Positions 35,902 through 44,232 of a DNA stretch of 64,000 nt are shown piece by piece (position 1 is the first letter of the stretch; each line of letters starts with the position of its first letter). The stretch lies in the NCBI GenBank assembly GCA_025999435.1, contig BNXH01000003.1, positions 6,640-70,639 on the forward strand, given 5' to 3'. Below the pieces are notes generated by a model, which was not told where the DNA came from, made no database searches, and was given only the letters and a program-made list of their open reading frames with translations. The position numbers were made by a program, and so were the translations under genes. This stretch comes from Bacteroidia bacterium. Lineage in GTDB: Bacteria > Bacteroidota > Bacteroidia > Bacteroidales > Dysgonomonadaceae.

Positions 35902-37764
35902 ATGAAAGGAAATAAAAGATCGCCTTGGGCGTGGATTCCTACTCTATATTTGGCAGAGGGATTACCCTATGTCGCTGTAATGACCATTTCGGTGATTATG
36001 TACAAGCGTATGGGTATTTCCAATACAGATATAGCTCTATATACCAGCTGGTTATACTTACCCTGGGTAATTAAACCATTCTGGAGTCCGTTTGTGGATC
36101 TGCTAAAAACAAAACGTTGGTGGATAGTAACCATGCAATTACTTATTGGAGCCGGATTTGCAGGCATTGCATTTACAATTCCCCTACCCTTCTTTTTTCA
36201 GGCTACACTGGCTTTCTTCTGGCTATTGGCATTCAGCTCGGCAACACACGACATAGCCGCCGATGGATTCTATATGCTGGGACTCGACACCAACCAGCAG
36301 GCTATGTATGTAGGCATTAGAAGTACCTTCTACAGAGTAGCTACGATTATGGGACAAGGTATCCTTATCATCCTTGCAGGATTTCTGGAAAGTACATCAG
36401 GTAGTGAGCCTGTAAAAATAAGTATTGATGCTTCGCCGCAATACACTCAATCTACACTGTATATACCCCAACTACAGGACACAGCTCCTCAAGATGGAAA
36501 TATACGATTTATTGTAGACAGGGATGTCGTACAAATTGGAACACACGGCGTAAACAAAGACAGCCTACAACTCTTTATTAAAGAAATAAATACTTTAAAT
36601 CATGATAACGGGTTCAGTACCAAAGAGATCGTTGATACAACAAAGAAAGTAAGTTGGTGGACATCTAGCGTATCAAAACCCTTAGGAACATGGATTAAAG
36701 GCAATTTTGGTGAAAAACGCTATGTAGAGAAATCCGGACACACTGGCAACGTGGCTGTAGTAGCAGTCAGGCTGTCAAAGCAGCCTGAAGATGGTAAAGA
36801 AATGGTGTTGAATACAACAATGAATCATGGTGATCAAAGCATTTCGCTCCTTATAGGTGAACGATTAACTTTTAACAATGCAAACTGGAATAAACCGGCT
36901 TATATCGTATTTCAGATTGATCCGAAACTTACAACTGCCAGTTCTGCTGATTATAAAGGCTTATCGGGAAATATTCCTTTCGCTTGGTCTATTACATTTT
37001 TTGTACTGGCCGGATGGTTTATATTCTTTAGTTTCTACCACAGGGTAGCGCTACCTAAACCCGATTCGGATAAGACACATACACATGTGACTGCAAAATC
37101 CATATTGAAAGAGTTCCTTACCACATGGTATACTTTTTTCACAAAGCCGCAAGTTGGAGCAGCCCTATTCTTTATGCTCACATTCCGTTTTTCAGAAGCT
37201 CAATTACTGAAACTCATCAATCCGTTTTTACTGGACTCAAGAGAAATAGGTGGTTTAGGGCTTACGACCGGTGAAGTAGGGCTTGTTTATGGAACTATCG
37301 GAATTATTGGTTTAACATCAGGCGGAATTATCGGCGGTCTCGTTGCTGCTAAAGGAGGTTTGAGAAAATGGTTATGGCCAATGACTTTGAGTATGTTATT
37401 AACAATAGCGACATTCCTATACTTGAGTTTTACACAGACAGACAGCCTGATCATTATCAATATCTGTGTATTTATCGAGCAATTCGGCTATGGATTCGGA
37501 TTTACGGCATATATGCTATTTATGATATACTTCTCCGAAGGTCAGCATAAAACAGCCCATTATGCATTCTGCACCGGATTAATGGCTCTGGGGATGATGA
37601 TACCGGGTATGTTTGCCGGATGGTTACAAGAACTATTAGGTTACAATCATTTCTTTATATGGGTAATGATCTGTTCTATAATTCCTATCATAGCCGTCTC
37701 TTTGCTTAAAATAGATCCTAACTATGGAAAACCCAAAGCAAAAGAAGAGGGGAATAATAATTAA
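35902..37764 (+). CDS. AmpG-like MFS permease with a large extramembrane insertion
   Basis: 620-residue permease. N-terminal half: PWAWIPTLYLAEGLPYV, SWLYLPWVIKPFWSPFVDLLKTKRWW and SSATHDIAADGFYMLGL follow AmpG closely. After the fifth membrane segment an insertion of roughly 185 residues (about 170-355, STSGSEPVKISID to SGNIPFAW) appears, beta-rich and soluble, predicted periplasmic by helix counting. The second half resumes with helices from about 355. AmpG carries anhydro-muropeptides into the cytoplasm, which fits this operon. The insertion is not found in E. coli AmpG and may bind substrate. Confidence 0.82.
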   Translation: MKGNKRSPWAWIPTLYLAEGLPYVAVMTISVIMYKRMGISNTDIALYTSWLYLPWVIKPFWSPFVDLLKTKRWWIVTMQLLIGAGFAGIAFTIPLPFFFQATLAFFWLLAFSSATHDIAADGFYMLGLDTNQQAMYVGIRSTFYRVATIMGQGILIILAGFLESTSGSEPVKISIDASPQYTQSTLYIPQLQDTAPQDGNIRFIVDRDVVQIGTHGVNKDSLQLFIKEINTLNHDNGFSTKEIVDTTKKVSWWTSSVSKPLGTWIKGNFGEKRYVEKSGHTGNVAVVAVRLSKQPEDGKEMVLNTTMNHGDQSISLLIGERLTFNNANWNKPAYIVFQIDPKLTTASSADYKGLSGNIPFAWSITFFVLAGWFIFFSFYHRVALPKPDSDKTHTHVTAKSILKEFLTTWYTFFTKPQVGAALFFMLTFRFSEAQLLKLINPFLLDSREIGGLGLTTGEVGLVYGTIGIIGLTSGGIIGGLVAAKGGLRKWLWPMTLSMLLTIATFLYLSFTQTDSLIIINICVFIEQFGYGFGFTAYMLFMIYFSEGQHKTAHYAFCTGLMALGMMIPGMFAGWLQELLGYNHFFIWVMICSIIPIIAVSLLKIDPNYGKPKAKEEGNNN

Positions 37765-37770
37765 ACTATC

Positions 37771-39006
37771 ATGAAAAAAATATCGATTATATTATTTACA
37801 CTATGCTTTTTATCTGTCACGGCATTTGCCCAAAAGATTAAGGTAAAAACGGGTATTGAAATATTAAAAGAGCAAAACTTTAAAGTATTGGAAGGTAAAC
37901 GAGTAGGACTTATCACCAATCCTACGGGAGTGGATAACAAGATGAAATCTACTATCGATATTCTGAGTGAAGCTCCAAATGTAAAACTCGTTGCGTTATT
38001 CGCTCCTGAGCATGGCGTTCGCGGAGACGCTCACGCAGGAGATCATGTTGACAATGTAACCGATCCTAAGACCGGAGTTCCTGTATATTCTATTTATGGA
38101 AAAACAAGAATCCCTACCCCTGAAATGCTTAAAGGTATAGATGTTTTGGTATATGACATTCAGGATATAGGATGCCGCTCTTTCACTTATATAAGCACAA
38201 TGGGACTGGCTATGCAAGCCGCTGCTGAAAACAATATAGAATTTATTGTTCTCGACAGGCCAAACCCTCTTGGAGGATTAAAGGTTGAAGGTGGCTTAGT
38301 TGACGATAAATTTATTTCCTTTGTTAGTCAGTTCAAGATTCCATATGTCTACGGACTTACATGTGGAGAATTAGCTTTATTGCTTAACGGAGAGAAAATG
38401 CTTAAACAAGAATGTAAACTACATGTGGTGAGGATGAAAGGTTGGAAACGTAAAATGTCGTACGAACAAACAGGTCTTCAATGGATACCATCATCGCCAC
38501 ATATACCACAACCTATATCGGCTGTGTTCTATCCGGTATCTGGTATTTTAGGTGAATTGGGTTACATGTCCATTGGCGTAGGCTATACTATTCCATTTCA
38601 AATGTTTGCCGCTGAATGGGTAAACGCGGAGGAATTAGCTGACAACATGAATCGGCTAAATTTGCCGGGCATTCATTTCAGACCTTTACATATAAGACCT
38701 TTCTATTCTGTTGGACAAGGACAGCAACTACAAGGTGTGCAGGTGCATATTATGGATTATGAGAAGGCCAGACTGTCGGAAATACAATTTTATCTGATGC
38801 AAGAAATAGCAAAACTATATCCGGACAAAGCGATCTTTGATAATGCCAATGACAAGCGGTTCCGTATGTTCGATCAAGTATCCGGAAGTGATTTTGTTCG
38901 TCTGGCATTTGTTAAAAATAATAATTTTGACGATATTAAAGACTTTTGGTACAAAGAAGTAGAACCATTCAAGAAAACATCAAAAAAGTATTATTTATAT
39001 AAATAA
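37771..39006 (+). CDS. Exo-beta-N-acetylmuramidase NamZ-like (DUF1343), copy 2
   Basis: 411-residue exported protein (signal MKKISIILFTLCFLSVTAFAQ) with the full DUF1343 pattern: RVGLITNPTGVD, FAPEHGVRGDAHAGDHV, DVLVYDIQDIGCRSFTYI, IVLDRPNPLGG and YGLTCGELALLLNGE. Compared with copy 1 it is longer and has VEGG where copy 1 has IDGP after the PNP motif, hinting at different chain or leaving-group preference. It lies 6 bases after the AmpG-like permease. Confidence 0.91.
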   Translation: MKKISIILFTLCFLSVTAFAQKIKVKTGIEILKEQNFKVLEGKRVGLITNPTGVDNKMKSTIDILSEAPNVKLVALFAPEHGVRGDAHAGDHVDNVTDPKTGVPVYSIYGKTRIPTPEMLKGIDVLVYDIQDIGCRSFTYISTMGLAMQAAAENNIEFIVLDRPNPLGGLKVEGGLVDDKFISFVSQFKIPYVYGLTCGELALLLNGEKMLKQECKLHVVRMKGWKRKMSYEQTGLQWIPSSPHIPQPISAVFYPVSGILGELGYMSIGVGYTIPFQMFAAEWVNAEELADNMNRLNLPGIHFRPLHIRPFYSVGQGQQLQGVQVHIMDYEKARLSEIQFYLMQEIAKLYPDKAIFDNANDKRFRMFDQVSGSDFVRLAFVKNNNFDDIKDFWYKEVEPFKKTSKKYYLYK

Positions 39007-39026
39007 GTCAACTAAAAGGACACACA

Positions 39027-40196
39027 ATGAATCAAAAATCCAGTAGCCGGCTATTATCACTCGATATATTGAGAGGTATCACTATCGCCGGAATGATTAT
39101 GGTTAATAATCCGGGATCGTGGAGCAGTATATATGCACCGTTAGGACATGCTCCCTGGCATGGGCTTACCCCTACGGATTTAGTATTCCCATTCTTTATG
39201 TTTATCATGGGAATATCCACATATATATCACTTCGTAAATTTAATTTCGAGTTTGACAAAGCTACTCTGTTCAAAATAATTAAAAGAACAGTTGTCATAT
39301 TTCTCATAGGATTGGGGCTTGGCTGGTTATCGTTATCGATTCGTACATATAACGGGCTATCCGGAGAAGATCTGACTTTTTTTGATCGTCTTATAAAATC
39401 AGTCTCCAACTTCGAAAATATACGGATTCTCGGAGTGATGCAACGTCTGGCTCTTACATATGGAATCACAGCGCTGATTGCAATTCTTGTGAAACACAAG
39501 TATATCCCATATATCATTCTTATTACATTGATAGGATATTTTCTCTTGCTATTATTCGGAAACGGATTCGAATTAAGCGAACAAAATATAATCTCTGTAT
39601 TCGACAGGACAATATTGGGAGTAAACCATATGTATACAGACAGTGGAGTTAAACTTGATCCTGAAGGACTACTGAGCACGATTCCTGCTGTTTGCCACGT
39701 TTTAATAGGTTTTTGTTGTGGTGGCCTTTTATTAAATACTAAAGATAATTATGAAAAAATAAACAGATTATTCATTTTAGGGGCTATCCTTACTTTTTCA
39801 GGCTTTTTGCTTAGCTACGGATGTCCTATTAATAAGAAAATTTGGTCTCCAACATTCGTGTTGGCTACATGTGGATTAGCTTCGACTTTACTCGCCCTTC
39901 TTATCTGGATAATCGATATTAAAGGGTATAAAAAGTGGAGTGTATTCTTTGAGTCTTTCGGAGTAAATCCTCTATTCATATACGTAGCCGCAGGTATATT
40001 ATCAATATTGCTTGGAGGCATTTTAATCCCTTACGATGGGGCAACAATCAGCATTAAAGTTTTTATATATAAAGTTTGCCTGCAACCTTACTTAGGCGAC
40101 TATTTTGGATCCTTAATATTTGCCATGTTGTTTGTCGCGTTAAATTGGGTTATAGGTAACATATTGTATAAAAAGAAAATTTATATTAAGATATGA
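39027..40196 (+). CDS. NagX-like membrane acyltransferase (DUF5009/heparan glucosaminide acetyltransferase family)
   Basis: 389-residue polytopic protein. N-terminal RLLSLDILRGITIAGMIMVNNPGSWSSIYAPLGHAPWHG carries the conserved Asp and His (catalytic His in the HAPWHG region) of the HGSNAT/NagX family, followed by LTPTDLVFPFFMFIMG. About ten membrane segments follow. The human member N-acetylates terminal glucosamine across a membrane; here it may acetylate or deacetylate murein glucosamine, feeding MurNAc/GlcNAc salvage. Its last 4 bases overlap the kinase start (ATGA). Confidence 0.86.
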   Translation: MNQKSSSRLLSLDILRGITIAGMIMVNNPGSWSSIYAPLGHAPWHGLTPTDLVFPFFMFIMGISTYISLRKFNFEFDKATLFKIIKRTVVIFLIGLGLGWLSLSIRTYNGLSGEDLTFFDRLIKSVSNFENIRILGVMQRLALTYGITALIAILVKHKYIPYIILITLIGYFLLLLFGNGFELSEQNIISVFDRTILGVNHMYTDSGVKLDPEGLLSTIPAVCHVLIGFCCGGLLLNTKDNYEKINRLFILGAILTFSGFLLSYGCPINKKIWSPTFVLATCGLASTLLALLIWIIDIKGYKKWSVFFESFGVNPLFIYVAAGILSILLGGILIPYDGATISIKVFIYKVCLQPYLGDYFGSLIFAMLFVALNWVIGNILYKKKIYIKI

Positions 40197-41053
40197 TATT
40201 ATTGGCAGATGGTGGTTCTACCAAGGTCGATTGGCGCTTAGTAGAACATGATAAAGAAATAAAACAAACTTATACAAAAGGTGCAAATCCATTTTTTCGC
40301 ACCAAAGAAGATATAAGTGAAGAGTTAATGACTTCACTAAAACCTGTAATAAACGGGTATGATATTGATGCCGCCTACTTTTTTGGAGCAGGATGCGCCA
40401 CTCCCGAAAAAAACAACATTATTAAAGAGGCCATAGCTGACAATTTTAGCATAAATCACATAGAAGTAGACAGTGACCTGCTTGCAGCGGCAAAAGGTTT
40501 ATGTGGCAAGGAAAAAGGGATTGCCTGTATCATCGGAACAGGTTCTAATTCGTGTTATTACGACGGAAAAGAAATAAAAGAGAACGTATCTCCATTAGGA
40601 TACATACTCGGAGATGAAGGTAGCGGCGCTGTCATTGGAAGGTTATTTTTGGGAGCCTGCCTTAAAAATCAGCTGACACCGGGACTTAAAGAAAAATTCT
40701 TAAAAGAATTTGATCTCACTGCGGCTGTTATACTCGACAAGGTGTATAAACAACCTATGGCTAATCGTTTTTTAGCGAGTCTCTCTCCATTTATATTAAA
40801 AAACATTGATGACAATACAGTGTATAACATCGTATATCAAGCATTCAATGATTTTTATATAAAAAATGTACAGCAATACGATTATAAAAATAATGAAGTT
40901 CATTTCACAGGATCTATAGCTTACCATTATCAGAATATCCTGCGAAAAGCGGGAAACGATTTAGGTATAAAAGTAGGTACTATAATCTCATCTCCGATGG
41001 ATGGGCTAATTAAATATTACGCTGAAGAACAATATCAAAAAATTAATATCTAA
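40193..41053 (+). CDS. murK: MurK-like amino-sugar kinase (BadF/BcrA family)
   Basis: 286-residue cytoplasmic kinase: LLADGGSTKVDWRLV (phosphate 1), IGTGSNSCYYDG (phosphate 2), GYILGDEGSGAVIG. Immediately followed (one base) by the MurQ etherase, so it should produce MurNAc-6-phosphate from imported MurNAc, possibly also GlcNAc-6-phosphate. The same arrangement (kinase beside etherase) is known in Tannerella forsythia and Clostridium. A paralogue sits at 2135-2980. Overlaps the acyltransferase gene by 4 bases. Confidence 0.87.
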   Translation: MILLADGGSTKVDWRLVEHDKEIKQTYTKGANPFFRTKEDISEELMTSLKPVINGYDIDAAYFFGAGCATPEKNNIIKEAIADNFSINHIEVDSDLLAAAKGLCGKEKGIACIIGTGSNSCYYDGKEIKENVSPLGYILGDEGSGAVIGRLFLGACLKNQLTPGLKEKFLKEFDLTAAVILDKVYKQPMANRFLASLSPFILKNIDDNTVYNIVYQAFNDFYIKNVQQYDYKNNEVHFTGSIAYHYQNILRKAGNDLGIKVGTIISSPMDGLIKYYAEEQYQKINI

Positions 41054-41054
41054 A

Positions 41055-41873
41055 ATGGCATTTATAAAAATATCAGAACAGCCTTCATTATATGATAATC
41101 TGGAGAACAAATCGGTATTGGAACTACTAACCGAAATTAATAAAGAAGATCAAAAAGTAGCATTGGCTGTCGAAAAAGCTATACCTCAGATAGAAAAACT
41201 TGTATCTCAGATAGTGCCCCGCATGGAACAAGGTGGACGAATCTTTTATATGGGTGCCGGGACAAGCGGACGTCTGGGCGTATTGGATGCATCCGAAATA
41301 CCTCCTACATTCGGCATGCCAAACACCCTCGTTATAGGTTTAATTGCCGGAGGGGACACAGCTTTACGTAATCCTGTAGAAAAAGCAGAAGATAACATGG
41401 ATGCGGGATGGAAAGAATTACAGGAACGCAATATAAATGAGAAAGATACGGTAATAGGCATAGCAGCTTCCGGTACCACTCCATATGTAATAGGAGCATT
41501 GCGCAAAGCCCGAAAACATGGCATACTTACGGCATCGATCTCCAGCAATCCCGATTCCCCAATTTCTCAAGAGGCAGATATACCGATAGAAATGATCGTC
41601 GGCCCTGAATATGTAACCGGTAGTTCACGCATGAAGTCCGGTACAGGACAAAAAATGATACTGAATATGATTACTACTTCGACAATGATAAAGCTTGGCC
41701 GTGTAAAAGGAAATCGCATGGTAAATATGCAACTTTCGAATGCGAAACTAGTAGACAGGGGCACCCGCATGGTATCTGAAGAATTAGGTCTGGACTATGA
41801 ACAGGCTAACCGATTGTTACTATTACATGGGTCAGTCAAGAAAGCAGTAGACGCATACAAAGCAGGAAAATAA
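41055..41873 (+). CDS. murQ: N-acetylmuramic acid 6-phosphate etherase MurQ
   Basis: 272-residue SIS protein. Signatures: IFYMGAGTSGRLGVLDASEIPPTFG (about 63-87, phosphosugar loop with catalytic Glu), GGDTALRNPVEKAEDN, IAASGTTPYVIGALRKA, EYVTGSSRMKSGTGQKMILNM and MVNMQLSNAKLVDRGTRMV. Cleaves the lactyl ether of MurNAc-6-P to GlcNAc-6-P and D-lactate. It is the last gene of the operon before the terminator at 41880-41917. Slightly shorter than E. coli MurQ, the C-terminal tail ending at VKKAVDAYKAGK. Confidence 0.95.
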   Translation: MAFIKISEQPSLYDNLENKSVLELLTEINKEDQKVALAVEKAIPQIEKLVSQIVPRMEQGGRIFYMGAGTSGRLGVLDASEIPPTFGMPNTLVIGLIAGGDTALRNPVEKAEDNMDAGWKELQERNINEKDTVIGIAASGTTPYVIGALRKARKHGILTASISSNPDSPISQEADIPIEMIVGPEYVTGSSRMKSGTGQKMILNMITTSTMIKLGRVKGNRMVNMQLSNAKLVDRGTRMVSEELGLDYEQANRLLLLHGSVKKAVDAYKAGK

Positions 41874-41879
41874 AAATAA

Positions 41880-41917
41880 AATGAAAGAGCCTCTATTCGA
41901 AGCTCTTCCATTTTTTT
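41880..41917 (+). terminator. Intrinsic terminator of the salvage operon
   Basis: 11-bp stem (41880-41890 with 41902-41912, one mismatch: AATGAAAGAGC against GCTCTTCCATT) and a run of seven T's to 41917. Begins 6 bases after the murQ stop. Confidence 0.85.
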
Positions 41918-42052
41918 CATAACAAATCATGTGATAGAATCTCATCAATATTCATAAATATATTAATATTAATCTTACTCATAAAATGCCAATAAATGTT
42001 ATAAAAACTTATATTACAAATATCTATCAAACAGAAGCTTGAAATATTTTCT

Positions 42053-42060
42053 TATCTTTA
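42053..42060 (+). promoter_or_regulatory. Possible -7 box TATCTTTA for the DUF1080 gene
   Basis: One base off the TAnnTTTG consensus, 31 bases before the ATG at 42092 in an AT-rich 174-base gap. Position supports a separate promoter after the murQ terminator. Confidence 0.4.
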
Positions 42061-42091
42061 TTGTAGATTATTAATCTTAACCTAAATCAAT

Positions 42092-43372
42092 ATGAACTTT
42101 TCGACTTTAAAAAGCCTGTCGGCTTCAGCTATGATTTCTATAGTTTGTTTTGCATCTTGCAGTAGTACCCAACAACATAACGTACTTACCGACAAGGAGA
42201 AATCCGCAGGGTGGCAATTATTATTCGACGGGCAAACCATGAATGGATGGCGAGATTATAATGGTAAAACTCTTGCCGAACCATGGCATGTTGTAGATGG
42301 TTGTATCCAAGCTAAAGGTGATGGAAGTGATGGAAGCGGTTATATTGTTACAGATAAACAATATGAGAACTTTGAACTTTCCTGGGATTGGAAATTAACC
42401 AAAGGCGGCAACAGCGGTATGTTGTATCATGTGGTAGAACGGTCTCAATACAAGGTGCCATATGTAACAGGCCCCGAGTATCAGCTAATCGATGAGCCAA
42501 ATTTTGATGGTACATTAGAACCTTGGCAACGATTGGGAGTAGACTATGCTATGTATTTGCCTGATACAGCAAAGATGAAAGTAAATCCTTACGGAGAATG
42601 GAATAATTCTAAGATAGTATTTGACAATGGACATGTAGAACATTGGCTGAACGGAGAAAAGATACTTGAATTCGAGGCATGGACAGACGACTGGTTTGCC
42701 CGCAAAAACAGTGGAAAATGGAGCAATGCACCTGAATACGGGCTTGCTAAAAAAGGAGTAATATGTCTGCAAGATCATGGTTCTCCGGCCTCATTTCGCA
42801 ATATTAAAGTAAAAGAACTTCCTCGAAAAACAAAAGAAGTGAGTCTGTTTAATGGTAAAGATCTCACCGGATGGGAAGCTTACGGTACCGAAAAATGGTA
42901 TGTACAAGATGAATTGCTCGTTTGTGAAAGCGGCCCGGATAAAAAATACGGCTATTTAGCTACACGTGATTACTATGACGACTTTGACTTGACGGTTGAA
43001 TTTAAGCAAGAAGCCGATGGAAATTCAGGTGTATTTATTCGTTCTTTCATTGAAGAAGGTGTTAAAGTAAATGGATGGCAAGTAGAAGTAGCTCCGAAAG
43101 GTCATGGCACAGGCGGAGTGTATGAATCATACGGACGTGGTTGGCTGATTCAGATACCAAAAGAAAAAGAAGAATTCCTGAAAGTCGGCGATTGGAACAC
43201 AATGCGTATCCTATTGCAAGGAAGTAGAATAACAACTTGGCTCAACGGTGAAGAAATGATAACTCTTGAAGATGAAAAAATCGGAGCAGGACAAGGCCGT
43301 ATTGCTTTACAAATACATGATGGCGGAGGAATCAAAGTACTATGGCGTAATCTGAACTTGAAAACATTATAA
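42092..43372 (+). CDS. Lipoprotein with tandem DUF1080 (3-keto-glycoside hydrolase-type) domains
   Basis: 426 residues. Lipoprotein signal with lipobox CFASCSS. Two DUF1080 concanavalin-like modules lie in tandem: residues about 40-235 (GWQLLFDGQTMNGWRDY to GSPASFRNIKV) and about 245-425 (EVSLFNGKDLTGWEAYG to GGGIKVLWRNL). Each has the LFxGxxxxGW start and a conserved NSGxxxR/H segment (GGNSGMLYHV, DGNSGVFIRS). DUF1080 proteins are linked to 3-keto-disaccharide or keto-glycoside cleavage; no oxidoreductase partner is seen nearby, so activity here is uncertain. Exported; separate from the murQ operon. Confidence 0.85.
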   Translation: MNFSTLKSLSASAMISIVCFASCSSTQQHNVLTDKEKSAGWQLLFDGQTMNGWRDYNGKTLAEPWHVVDGCIQAKGDGSDGSGYIVTDKQYENFELSWDWKLTKGGNSGMLYHVVERSQYKVPYVTGPEYQLIDEPNFDGTLEPWQRLGVDYAMYLPDTAKMKVNPYGEWNNSKIVFDNGHVEHWLNGEKILEFEAWTDDWFARKNSGKWSNAPEYGLAKKGVICLQDHGSPASFRNIKVKELPRKTKEVSLFNGKDLTGWEAYGTEKWYVQDELLVCESGPDKKYGYLATRDYYDDFDLTVEFKQEADGNSGVFIRSFIEEGVKVNGWQVEVAPKGHGTGGVYESYGRGWLIQIPKEKEEFLKVGDWNTMRILLQGSRITTWLNGEEMITLEDEKIGAGQGRIALQIHDGGGIKVLWRNLNLKTL

Positions 43373-43413
43373 AATACTCTATCATATATATTGAATAATT
43401 ATTTGAAAACTAG

Positions 43414-44113
43414 ATAGTCGTCCCTTAAAAAGCACATAAACAATTATATATCAATAAATAAATCATTAAAAGATTGCATAAATCTGCAAGAATATGTACC
43501 TTAGAGTCATAGTTTCTTGCAGATTTGTTATGTTGAAACCGGGTAAAAAAGAACCCCGGCAGAACCTGTTCTTCTCCCTGGAGGATAGCCTGAATCAAAA
43601 GCATCCATTGTACATACTGGCCAACAAGGTGGCTTGGGATATGTTTGAAACATCTTTTCGTCCGCTGTATTGTCAGGACAATGGCACACCGGCCAAACCA
43701 ATCCGGTTGATGGTGGGCTTGCTGATATTGAAGCATGTCCGCAATGTTTCGGATGAAAGTATTGTAGAGCAATGGTCGGAGAATCTTTACTACCAATATT
43801 TTTGCGGGCAGCGGGACTTTGTGCCTGTCTATCCTTGCGCTTCGAGTGAACCGGTACACTTCCGGCGCAGGGCAGCCGTAGAGCCAACCATCGGACATGT
43901 GAAATCAGACCACAGGCTGGGAGGTAATTTTTACAAGGGAATAACAGGCGACAGCATCAATGTCATGCTTGCAGCTGCCGCCTATAACTTCAAAAGGATG
44001 ATCAACAAATGGAAATCATCTTTTGACCTGTTTTTTAGAGTGATTTCTTGCTCTTTATTCCGACTTAAATTACCTTTCGTTGTCGACTTGTGGGCTTTTT
44101 AAGGGACGACTAT
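43414..44113. mobile_element. Internally deleted IS5-type insertion element (about 700 bp)
   Basis: Bounded by 20-bp perfect terminal inverted repeats ATAGTCGTCCCTTAAAAAGC (43414-43433 and, inverted, 44094-44113). It carries a transposase frame lacking the central catalytic part, so it can only move with help in trans. Inserted between the convergent DUF1080 gene and the xylan operon. Target duplication could not be fixed; TA flanking GTCG...CGAC is possible. Confidence 0.85.
43530..44102 (+). pseudogene. IS5-family transposase with central deletion
   Basis: Reads MLKPGKKEPRQNLFFSLEDSL (DUF772-type N-terminal domain, through VGLLILKHVRNVSDESIVEQW and the end YPCASSEPVHFR), then jumps at about 43862-43868 straight into the C-terminal signature RRRAAVEPTIGHVKSDHRLGGNFYKG and MLAAAAYNFKRM. 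The missing segment carries the DDE aspartates. The join is in frame, leaving about 190 codons against a family length of more than 400. The frame is closed at the right inverted repeat. The upstream ATG at 43494 is less likely. Confidence 0.85.
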
Positions 44114-44130
44114 ATAAAATTCCTGTTTAA

Positions 44131-44177
44131 TTTATTATCACGTCATTGCAAGTGGCTCGCAATGACGTGATAATAAA
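44131..44177. repeat. 19-bp perfect palindrome
   Basis: TTTATTATCACGTCATTGC (44131-44149) is exactly inverted at 44159-44177, loop of 9 bases. Lies 56 bases past the end of the SDR gene. It may terminate the xylan operon or be a dispersed palindromic repeat; the CGTCATTGC core resembles repeats seen in other bacteria, which is only an impression. Confidence 0.7.
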
Positions 44178-44232
44178 ATATTGTAGATGAAGCCTATAAT
44201 GTTTTATCCAACCTACTATTTTAGTGCATGTA

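Noticed and set aside
39032-39679. 215-codon minus-strand frame inside the NagX-like gene
   Set aside because: Antisense shadow of a strongly patterned membrane protein.
43425-43898. 157-codon minus-strand frame antisense to the transposase
   Set aside because: Lies opposite a recognisable transposase remnant; shadow frame.
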